From positions 30,001 through 94,000 of the forward strand of contig JAOTON010001946.1 in the NCBI GenBank assembly GCA_034440635.1: a stretch of DNA of 64,000 nt. Reading direction: 5' to 3'. This DNA is from Lepas anatifera (Eukaryota > Arthropoda > Thecostraca > Lepadidae). Positions within the stretch are counted from its first letter, which is position 1. Each line of letters opens with the position of its first letter. Positions 1 through 9,479 of this stretch are shown here, piece by piece. The translations under genes were made by a program, and so were the position numbers. The notes beneath the pieces are model-generated. The model was given only the letters and a program-made list of their open reading frames with translations. It searched no databases and was not told the origin of the DNA.

Positions 1-780
1 GCGCGACTGAACCACCGGCGTCCCTCTAACAACCGCCTGACCAGCGTGCCGGGGGGCGGTGGTGCGGCGCCCGGTCGCCTACAGGATCACATGCCGCGGC
101 ACCCGCTGGTCGACCGACCTACCTTCGAGTCGTAAGCCAAACAGCGCGGCCTCACCGGCGACTTCAGTCGGCTCGGGCGGCTGTTTGAGCATCAACGGCC
201 GAGCATACTGGCGTCCTCCCAACAACCGCCGACCAACGTACCAACGCGGCAGTGCGGCGCTCGGGCGGTCTCCCGCCTGCAGGACCATATGCCGCAGCAC
301 CCGCTTTTGACCGGCCTATCTTCGAGTCGCAAAGTGCCGCGCCGCACGAGCCCGCCTGTCGGACACATCCAGCGCACGGCCTTGTGGGTCGTGGGCCGAG
401 TCGAGTCGTAGGCCCAGCGGCACGGCCTCACCCGTGACCTCGATCAGCTCGAGCGGCTGTATGAGCATCGCGTAGCATCATCCGGTCTCATCCGGGTAAT
501 ACTACCCACCTACCCGACCCAGCGCGCCAGCCTGCTCAAACCGCATGTGGCCTTCTATCGCGTGGACGCGACTCAGAACTACTGTTACCGGCGTCCCCCC
601 AACAACCGCCGACCAAAGTACCAGAGGGCGGCAGTACGGCGACCAGGCGGTCACCCGCCTGCAGGACCATATGCCGCAGCACCCGCTGGTCGTCCGGCCT
701 TACCTTCGAGTCGCAGGCCAAACGGCGCAGCCTCACCGACGACCTCGGCCGGTTCCCGCGCCTACATCTACTACGGTGCT
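1..780. repeat. GC-rich degenerate tandem repeat
   Basis: At least three diverged copies of one GC-rich block can be read here, at about 14-200, 205-345 and 585-760, with a weaker partial copy at 385-475. Shared words include ACAACCGCCGACCAA, CCGCCTGCAGGACCATATG, CCGCAGCACCCGCT and CTTCGAGTCG, in the same order each time. Reading frames exist on both strands but none keeps one frame across the copies, so I treat this as non-coding satellite-like DNA. It runs off the left edge of the window. It could also be a decayed repetitive gene. Confidence 0.6.
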
Positions 781-937
781 GGATGCCTTCGTCAGCGGCA
801 CCAACACTGTGGCCGGCGCGACCGGGGACATCCCCGGCATCTCGGACGTCGAGGCGGATGGCGGGGTGCCAGACCTTGCCGAGGACCGGGAGACTGGGGA
901 CAGTGAGGGGAGGCTGGTGTCACTGGTGCCGGCGATG

Positions 938-1054
938 AGGCTGACGTCGCTGATCCGGACGGCCGTCCGTCTGCTCCTGCCCAGTGAGTTGGCCAAGTAC
1001 GCCGTGTCTAAGGGCACCAAGGCCGTCACCAAGTACACCAGCAGCAAGTAAATC
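938..1054 (+). pseudogene. Histone H2B 3' fragment
   Basis: The frame ending in a TAA stop at 1052-1054 encodes the H2B C-terminal helix and tail ([10 protein letters not shown], then AVTKYTSSK). H2B packages DNA in the nucleosome. Only about the last 33 codons are recognisable. Upstream of about 938 the frame runs into unrelated GC-rich sequence, and the histone-fold N-terminal half is absent. A few bases seem lost where the conserved TSREI precedes the helix. Three normally conserved positions differ (PGEL reads PSEL, AKHAV reads AKYAV, SEGTK reads SKGTK). I see no clear histone 3' stem-loop after the stop. This is best read as a truncated H2B remnant; a 3' exon of a chimeric gene is less likely. 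Confidence 0.7.
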
Positions 1055-1055
1055 C

Positions 1056-1839
1056 TCATGGGTGCAGTGTTTTGTCTCGCGTTCGTCGGTGATGCTGCTT
1101 CATTTTCATCAATCATTTCTCCTCATTCTCATCGGCGCCGGCGACTGACGGGACACCCGCGTCGCAACCAAAACTGACTGAGGCGTCGCGCGTTCCGCCG
1201 GAGGCGGCGTGGTGCATTGATCGTCCGTGTCTGTGTTGATGATGTGGCGCTGCTCCCCTGGGCGGTGTTCGCCCACTGTGAGGCCACCTCCATGTTTATT
1301 TGGTTTTGCTCCCGTTTTAACTGTGTTTAGTTTGTCCCGCTCACACGTTCATCATCATCCTGATTTACTTTCCACGCACCCGTCCGGTAGACGTCTGCCG
1401 GGCTCCGGGCCCGTGCCCGTCTGGGCGTAATTTAGAGCGCTCGCGCCGTCGGCGGTCACGGGTTCGGGGCTCAGCGCCTCCATTTATAAATTTTATTTGT
1501 CCACCTCAGTCGGCCGGGGCGTGTTTTTGTTTTTAGGGTCTCTGTATGTTTCATGTACCGCCGTAGTGTGAATATATGTATGGTTGTAAAAGGAAAAATA
1601 GACACAAGAAACAGTGACTTTTGTTTTTGAATGACCATCCTACCATATAAAATGAGAATGTATGTCCCAGTGAAAAGAAAATACTGCCCCAACAACAAAA
1701 TTTATGCCTCAATTGGGGCAGGCTTTGATCCAAGCCAGTCTGCAAAGTATGGCAGCAGGCCAGACAAGTCGCACCAGCCATCTAAAATCCTCACACCACC
1801 AGAGACCAAAGTTCACACCAATCTGCCATATACCAGGGA
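1056..1839. other. Unassigned spacer
   Basis: I see no convincing coding exon, RNA gene or repeat here. Short frames exist on both strands but match nothing I recognise. The sequence turns from GC-rich to AT-richer near 1470, which may mark an old junction. Confidence 0.4.
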
Positions 1840-1999
1840 GAAAAATGGGTATTGGCATAGCAAGCGTCACAGGAACATGACAGATCGTCGCCTTGGGAAA
1901 TAGGGACAGTACCCTTGGGAAATGGGAACGCTAACCTTGGGAAATCGAAAATCACGGGAGTGGTAGCTGGGGCAGCGGGAGAATGGCACAGAGGCGTAT

Positions 2000-3175
2000 T
2001 CAGAGAGCTAAGGAAGGGGAGCAAGGCACCAAAGCGTGTTTAGGTAGCTGGGGAAGGGGAGCTAGGCACAGAGGCGTGTTCAGGTATTCGAGGAATGGGG
2101 CAAGGCACAGAGGCGTGTTCAGGTAGCTGGGAAAGGTTAGCAAGGCAAAGAGGCGTGTTCAGGTAGCTGGGGAAGGGGAGCAAGGCACCAAGGCGAGTTT
2201 AGGTAGCTGGGGAAGGGGAGCTAGGCACAGAGGCGTGTTCAGGTATCTGGGGAAGAGGGGCAAGGCACAGAGGCGTGCTCAGGTAGCTGGGAAAGGGGAG
2301 AAAGGCACAGAAGCGTGGTCAGATAGCTGGGAAGAGGGGCAAGGCACAGAGGCGTGTTCAGGTAGCTTGGAAAGGGGAACAAGGCACAGAAGCGTGTTCA
2401 GGTAGCTGGGGAAGGGGAGCAAGGCAAAGAGGGGTCCTCAGGCACAAGGGGAAGGAAGAGCAGGGCACAGAGGCGTGCACAGGTAGCTGGGGAAGGGAGC
2501 AGGGTACAGAGGCATATTCAGGTAGCTGAGGAAGGGAGAGCAGGGCACAGAAGCGTGTTAAGGCTAATGGAGAAGGAGTAAGGCACAGAGGCGTGCTCCG
2601 GTAGCTGGGAAAGGGGAGCAAGGCACAGAGGCGTGGTCAGATAGCTGGGAAGAGGGTCAAGGCACAGAGGCGTGTTCAGGTAGCTGGAGAAGGGAGCAGA
2701 GTACAGAGGCGTGTTCAGGTAGCTGGGGAAGAGGGCCAAGGCACAGAGGCGTGCTCAGGTAACTGGGAAAGGGGGCAAGGCACAAAGTCGTGGTCAGATT
2801 GCTTGAAAGAGCGGCAAGGCACAGAGGCGTGTTCAAGTAGCTGGGAAGGAGGAGCAAGGCACAGAGGTGTGTTCAAGCAGCTGGGGAGGGGAGAGCAGGG
2901 CACAGAAGCGTGTTCAGGCTAATGGAGAAGAAGGGTCAGGGCACAGAGGCGTGTGCAGGTAGCTGGGGAAGGGAGCAGAGTACAGAGGCGTGTTCAGATA
3001 GCTGAGGAAGGGGAGCACAGCACAGAGATGTGCTCAGGCTGGTGGGTAAAGGGGAGCAGGGCTTAGAGGCATGTTTAGGCGGCTGAGGAAGGAGGAGCAG
3101 GGGACAGAGGCGAGCTCAGACGCATTGGGAAGGTGGAGTAGGCTACAGAGGTGTGCTCAGGCAGGAGGGAAGTGC
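2000..3175 (+). repeat. Minisatellite, left arm
   Basis: Roughly 28 imperfect units of 40-43 bp with core GGCACAGAGGCGTGTTCAGGT and a purine-rich linker (AGCTGGGGAAGGGGAGCAA). Units vary by small indels and substitutions. It forms the left arm of the surrounding fold-back element. ORFs seen here are by-products of the repeat. Confidence 0.85.
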
Positions 3176-4545
3176 TCCCTTTCCCCACTACCCTGAGCAC
3201 ATCTCTGTGCGGTGCTCCCCTTCCTCAGCTACCTGAACACGTCTCTGTACCCTGTTTCCTTTCCCAGCTACCTATACACGCCACTGTGCCCTGACCCTCC
3301 TTCCCCATACGGCTGAGCATGCCTCTGGGCTCTGCTTCCCCTCCCCAGCTACCTGAACACGCCTGTGTCCTGCTCCCTCTTTCCCAGCTACCTGAACATG
3401 CCTCTGTGCCTTGCTCCCCTTCCCCAGCAACCTGAACACGCTCTGTGCCTTGTTCCCCATCACCAGCCACCTGAACACGCCTCTGTACCTTGCTCCCTTC
3501 CACAGATACCTGGACAGGCTTATGTGCCCTGCTCCTCCTTCCCCATGTGCGGAGCACGCTCTGTGCCTGCTCCCCATTCCCCAGCTACTTGAACACACCT
3601 CTGTTCCCTGCTCCCCTTCCCCAGCTGCCTGAACACGCCTCTGTGCCCTGCTCCCCTTCCCCAGCTACCTGAACATGCCTCCGTACCCTGCTCCCTTCCC
3701 TAGCTACCTGTACACGCCTCTGTGCCCTGCTCCCCCTTCCCCACATGCCTGAGCACGCCTGTGCTCTGTTTCCCTCTTCCCAGCTACCTGAACACTCCTG
3801 TGTCCTGCTCCTCTATCCCTATACCCCTGAGCATGCCTCTATGCCCTGCTCCTTCCCAAGCTGCCTTGACAGGCTTCTGTGCCCTGCTCCTCCTTCCCCA
3901 TGTGCGGGAGCACCCCTCTGTGCCTGCTCCCCATTCCCCAGCCACTTGAACACGCCTCTGTGGCTTGCTCCCCTTCCCCAGCTACTTGAACACGCCTCGG
4001 TGCCCTGCTCCCCCTTCCCCAGCTACCTAAACATGCCTCTGTACCCTGCTCCCTTCCCTAGTTACCTGTACACGCCTCTGTGCCCTGCTCCCACTTCCCC
4101 ACATGCCTGAGCACGCCTCTGTGCTCTGCTTCCCCCTTTCCAGCTACCTGAACACGCCTGTGGCCTGCCCTCTATCCCTATACCCCTGAGCACGCCTCAG
4201 TGCACTGCTCCCCCTTGCCAAGATACTTGAAAACGCCTCTTTGCCTTGCTCCCCTTTCCCAGCTACCTGAACACGCCTCTGTGCCCTGTCCCCCCTTCCC
4301 CACAACCTGAACACGCCTCTGTGCCTTGCACCCCTTTCCCAGCTACCTGAGCACGCCTCTGTACCTTACCCCTCTTCCCAGCTATCTGACCACGCCTCTG
4401 TACCTTGCTCCCCTTTCCCAGTTACCTGAGCACGCCTCTGTGCCTTGCCCCTCTTCTCCAGCAGCCTGAACACGCCTCTGTGCCTTGCTCCCCTTCTCCA
4501 GCTCTCTGAACACGCCTCTGTGCCATTCTCCCCCTTCCCCAGCTA
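3176..4545 (-). repeat. Minisatellite, right arm
   Basis: Reverse-complement version of the left-arm array, with core ACCTGAACACGCCTCTGTGCC and linker CTGCTCCCCTTCCCCAGCT. It is slightly longer than the left arm, so unit number has changed since the palindrome formed. Confidence 0.85.
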
Positions 4546-4669
4546 CCACTCCCGTGATTTTCGATTTCCCAAGGTTAGCGTCCCCATTTCCCAAGAGCAC
4601 TGTCCCTATTTCCCAAGGCGACGATCTGGCATGTTCCTGTGACGCTTGCTATGCCAATACCGAAAAATG

Positions 4670-5676
4670 CACCCATTCTTACCCATACAATGCAAAGCTA
4701 CCTCTCTTATGAGTTAGCTAAGGACTTTTTATAAGGTCCCCTCCTGTGTCTTTGTAACCATTCAGCCATTATTTGTTTGGTTTTCAGTGTCACCTTCCTT
4801 GCACCAGTCTGGCAAATTCCCACCAGAATGATGAAATTCGCACCACTCGCTCCTGTCTCCAAGGGCACTCACACCAATGAGATCTCGTCAAAAATGCCAT
4901 ACTTTTCAGACTAGGATCCAAGCATCTCCTTGAGACGAGGGCTGCATTCTGCAGACTGGATTGTGTACCTCAAAATCTACCTAGATATTAAAGCAACAGT
5001 TAATTTTTTAGCCTAATATAGAGTTTAAGTCAAAGGCCAAGATGTGTGATAAGGAAGATAAAACAAAATGAATGAAAAAAGCAAAAAGAAATGCAAGTGA
5101 GCAAGGATCTAATCACATACATGAAAGCAGCATTAATGTAAAACCTCAAAGGAAACACAGCTCATTCAATCTGAGATATCAAATCCAGTATGACAACATA
5201 AAGAGTCAAAGGCAGACTTAGTGTGATGTACAGACAAAATACAATTAACATGTTCAGCATGCAGAAAAATAAGTAAAGGAACAAAACTGAATCATCAAAA
5301 ACAGACTGTGCCATTCCATTCTATTGGTTCTTATTGCTTGCTGTTCTCAGGTCTTTTTCGCTATTCTCTCCCTGAGCTTCTGTTTACCTGTTATTTTATC
5401 AAAATGAAATAAAAATTGATGAGGATAAACCCAGGGAGCAAAGGTGGTAAAAATTATAAACACCCTGCTACAGATCCAACCTCCCCCACGTGGGCTGTGC
5501 CGGAGACAGAATTGCAACACGAGGTCTTTCTCTCGGCTTCTTTCGAACTGTCTTTGATGCGTCAGAAACAGTGTAATAAACTGTATGCCAGTTATTATAG
5601 TTAGAAACACTTTAAAACCGTTCAAAAAGTATTTAGTAACTGACCCAGAAGATTGACTCTACAAATAGTTGACAAC
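4670..5676. other. Unassigned AT-rich spacer
   Basis: AT-rich DNA without a recognisable gene. A minus-strand frame at 5347-5625 has no identifiable domain. Confidence 0.4.
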
Positions 5677-5989
5677 AAGAGCCCTGTTCCACCTGTCAGC
5701 ACAGTTTTGTCAGCACCAATCAGCGGGCCGCGTTGCGCCTACGTCACAGGACTGTAGCCTCTCCCCGGGAACTAGTTCTAGAGGTTTTACGGGCTGACGG
5801 CCTGCTGTTTGTGCTGATGAAAAACCGTAGTGCACGAAGTGCAGCCTAATATTTTTTAATGGTTTAAAGATTTGAATTCCCTTTGCTTAGCACAAACAAG
5901 AGGTGATTATGGCGCTGATGTTACTTTTCTGGAGGAGAGGTTGGAGGTCCTGCTGACAAAACTGTGCTGACAGCTGGAACAGGGCTAAG
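5677..5989. mobile_element. PIF/Harbinger-like MITE
   Basis: The element is 5680-5986 (307 bp) with near-perfect inverted ends of about 36 bp beginning AGCCCTGTTCCA, the two ends differing at about one position. It is flanked by AAG on both sides (5677-5679 and 5987-5989), a 3-bp duplication as in PIF/Harbinger elements, although that superfamily prefers TWA. It has no coding capacity. The second MITE at 7493-7992 shares the TGTTCCAGC end motif. Confidence 0.6.
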
Positions 5990-6483
5990 GGCTGTTGACA
6001 ATTAGTAGTTAGATACCTTTTCTTTACAACTAGTAGTAGCAAAGCAATATAGACACCACACACTAGCGGTAGTGACTAGTAGTAGCACTAACCAGGGTAA
6101 TAGAGAACACTAACCGTGATAGTAGCAAAGAGCAAGAGCAATAGTAATAGTTGTCTGTGTGATAGTTGTATGAGTAGGTAGTTTGAGGGTCAGAAGCAAA
6201 TCGGTGCCATTTTCTAAAAAAAATATCGTCCCTATTGATTGATTGATTGATGCAAGGAAGGCCTTAAAAGATAAGATTGATGTATTGTTCACATTTATTT
6301 TTACTTGTTGTGTTGGGTTACCCTGTGCAGATACAGTTTGTTGATTGGAGTAGAGGAGTTGGATAAGGGTACTGTTTGGATGCTGCCGGACAGCGTCTTT
6401 ATACTCTAGAACAGCATGTGTGCAACTTACTCGCTCAGACCTAGGCAGTCATCCCAATGTCCAAAATTTTTCTCCGGGTTGGA
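5990..6483. other. Unassigned spacer
   Basis: No gene recognised. It includes a short (GATT)4 run near 6236-6251 and a stretch rich in TAGTAG words at 6005-6090. Confidence 0.4.
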
Positions 6484-6700
6484 CTGCTAATGGGTATTAT
6501 GGTAGTAGGCAGATCACATCTCGCGGTTCAAAAGGATCACATCAGAAGGTCCACAGTTCATAGGTGCTACGCTCAAAAGGTCCATCTTTCAAAAGTCCAA
6601 TGTTCAAAAGGTCCAAAGAGGCGTGATCAGATACATGAGAGTGGGGTGTATGATGCCGCAGAGGCGTGCTAAGACACCTGATAACAGGAGGCAATGAGGG

Positions 6701-6770
6701 TTAGGTTAGGTTAGGTTAGGTAGGGTAGGGTAGGTCAGGTCAGGTCAGGTTAGGTCAGGTTAGGTCAGGT
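6701..6770 (+). repeat. (TTAGG)n and TCAGG variant repeat
   Basis: Four TTAGG units followed by TAGGG, TCAGG and TTAGG variants. TTAGG is the usual arthropod telomere repeat. Because this lies inside a transposon arm and is mirrored at 7071-7115, it is an internal element repeat and not a chromosome end. Confidence 0.8.
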
Positions 6771-7070
6771 CAATTGTGGTCCCTATTTTGTGTCTGTTGT
6801 GTCAGGTCAATTGTGGTCCCTTGGTCCTATTTCCTAGTCTGGGGATATCACCCTCTTTCCTGAATCTGAGTGCACCTCTGGTCTGGGTACCACTTAACAC
6901 TACTCAAACTTTCCCTCCTTCCATCTGTTTCATCTCTAGAGATTTTCTTGCAGAATGTGGGGATATTTCTAAAACATTTAAAAGTGGTAGCCAGACCAGA
7001 GGCGCACTCAGGTTCTGGAAAGAGGGTTGATATACCCAGTCTAGGAAATAGGGACTAAGGGCATAAACAC

Positions 7071-7115
7071 CTGACCTGACCTGACCTGACCTAACCTAAC
7101 CTAACCTAACCTAAC
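7071..7115 (-). repeat. Inverted CCTAA and CCTGA repeat
   Basis: Mirror copy of the TTAGG/TCAGG run in the right arm of the fold-back element: five CCTGA-type units and then CCTAA units. It is shorter than the left-arm copy. Confidence 0.8.
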
Positions 7116-7489
7116 CCTCATTTCCTCCTAAAATCATGTGTCTTAGCACGCCTGCGGCATCATCCACCCCACTCTCAAGCATCTCGCACGCCTTTGTGGA
7201 CCTTTTGAACGTGGGACTTCTTATTCAAAAGATCTAACTTTCAAAGAGTGGAGCCTATGAACATTAGACCCTTTGATCAGTGGACCTTCTGATGTGATCC
7301 TTTTGAACCGCGAGATGTGATCTGCCTACTACCATAATACCCTGCTAATGTAGTCCAACAATGTTATTTGGCCATTACTAAGGCACAGTCTAGCCAAAGT
7401 GCACAGAAAATAACACTTGACGAGCTTGACAACCCCATTATGTATCCTGCTTGGCTGTCTAATCCAGGTGCTATTTTGACCCTGGACAC

Positions 7490-7995
7490 TAAGGGCTTGT
7501 TCCAGCGCCTCCTCAGAAAAAAAGATGAGAGTAGCTTGGAGTAAGTCGGAGCAGGCATTAAAACCTGTGTCCGCTGGAACAATTTGGGATGAGATATCAG
7601 CTGATTGCGCCTGATCAGCGCCAATATGGCGGGTGTTGCGCAGCTAAGAAACGAATCGAATTTGATTAGGGCCTCTGATACTCATTTAATGTATTTTAGT
7701 GAAAGTGGAATATAGAAAAACAACGGAATCAAAACCTTTAGCAGCCCACAAACGTCGTTTCTTACTGAAAAACAACTTATTTTAGTTTCTCAATTGAATT
7801 TCGTGCGCCACAATTGAGCTCCTCCAACCTCCTCTGAAAAACCACCTTTCGTTTGAGAGCAGGTTGGATTAGATTTGAGATGAGCTTTGGCGAGCTTGGA
7901 GGAAGTTTAAGGAGGCACTGGACCGGGTGAGAGGAAGTTGGAGAAGCTTTGAGAAGGTTGGAGCAGGTTTGAGGAGGTGCTGGAACAGGCCCTAA
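7490..7995. mobile_element. PIF/Harbinger-like MITE, 500 bp
   Basis: The element is 7493-7992, exactly 500 bp, with inverted ends GGGCYTGTTCCAGC continuing for about 23 bp (21 matches) and TAA on both sides (7490-7492 and 7993-7995). A TAA or TTA duplication with GGGC ends is typical of PIF/Harbinger derivatives. There is no transposase. Internal sequence is rich in GGAGG and TTGGAG words. Confidence 0.75.
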
Positions 7996-8192
7996 GTCTG
8001 CACAAAAGTTGGATTTAAAAGCAAGGTAGCAGTTGCTTAGCTGATTTAAGCTGACAGGGTTCCTACCTGTGTAGTTTATAAATGGTAAATGCATGAACGT
8101 ATGGTTTTGTTCACAATTTATTCCAATTTCTTGTTTTTCTTGGTATTTCAAGATTTTGCAAGAATTAAATGGTTCTGCCACTTTGTTCAAGC

Positions 8193-9023
<831 letters not shown>

Positions 9024-9026
9024 TTG

Positions 9027-9129
9027 CTTGCTTCCTTCCTTCCTTCCTTCCTTCCTTCCTTCCTTCCTTCCTTCCTTCCTTCCTTCCTTCCTTCCTTCCT
9101 TCCTTCCTTCCTTCCTTCCTTCCTTCCTT
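9027..9129. repeat. (TTCC)n microsatellite
   Basis: About 25 tandem CTTC tetramers directly after the CT tract, joined by a short TTTGCTTGC transition. It probably arose from the edge of the CT tract. Confidence 0.95.
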
Positions 9130-9332
9130 GAATCCTGACAGTATAAACCAAGTGGTAACAAACAAATTGAAAGGCATGCAAATTGGCTGTGGGAGTAATG
9201 CAGAGCAGGCATGTAGTTATCTTTACAAAGTTTATTTTTTGTGTTTTGTGGCCTACTCGTCTCATTGTCGAGTGTATGAAAAATAGTATTGCATATATTA
9301 TTTAAGAATATGATTTCATATAATTTTTGTAG

Positions 9333-9479
9333 GCTGATGGTAGCATAATGGAATCATCAAAGGAGGAAAGTTTCGTTCCTGGGACATATGTTGCTCATCA
9401 AGATGAGGCAGAGCAACACAGCAAGAGTTCCAGCTCTGCTGATAACAAGGCAACAAGCCCTGAGGAGAATGAGGAGAAG
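9333..9479 (+). CDS. SNX4: SNX4 exon 1, start codon exon
   Basis: ATG at 9348-9350 starts 44 acidic, Ser-rich codons (MESSKEESF, ending EENEEK) that end in phase 0 at a GTAACA donor. A splice acceptor (TTTTTGTAG) ends at 9332, so 9333-9347 is probably 5' UTR of a second exon. That stretch is also open in frame, so an upstream coding exon cannot be excluded. This start gives a normal SNX4 length. Confidence 0.75.

Larger units (their letters stand above)
1840..4669. mobile_element. Fold-back DNA transposon with minisatellite arms
   Basis: The element proper is 1848-4661 (2,814 bp), flanked by an exact 8-bp duplication GAAAAATG at 1840-1847 and 4662-4669. Its ends are inverted copies beginning GGTATTGGCATAGCAAGCG. 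After about 150 bp of unique terminal sequence (TTGGGAAAT repeated three times) each arm becomes a tandem array of about 42-bp units containing GGCACAGAGGCGTGTTCAGG. The left arm is one orientation and the right arm its reverse complement, meeting near 3175. No transposase is present. Long inverted repeats built of tandem repeats are the hallmark of fold-back (FB-type) elements; the superfamily is not settled. Confidence 0.85.
6484..7350. mobile_element. Fold-back element with TTAGG-like repeats
   Basis: The element is 6493-7341 (849 bp), flanked by an exact 9-bp duplication CTGCTAATG at 6484-6492 and 7342-7350. It is a palindrome: the left arm, about 6493-6898, returns inverted in 6986-7341 around a short unique centre. 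The ends read GGTATTATGGTAGTAGGCAG and share their first six bases with the 1848-4661 element. Inside each arm lies a run of TTAGG and TCAGG pentamers (6701-6770 and 7071-7115 inverted). No protein is encoded. A 9-bp duplication fits FB/MULE-type elements but does not prove it. Confidence 0.85.

Noticed and set aside
545..1054. Full-length histone or histone-fusion gene
   Set aside because: Only the C-terminal third of H2B is present; the rest of the frame is made of GC-rich repeat sequence.
1840..4669. Several 60-120-codon ORFs with repeated LNTPLCLAP-like phrases
   Set aside because: They follow the minisatellite period in the fold-back arms and occur in several frames on both strands.
6701..7115. 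Chromosome end or telomere from TTAGG repeats
   Set aside because: The repeats are short, mirrored, and lie inside an element with a flanking 9-bp duplication.
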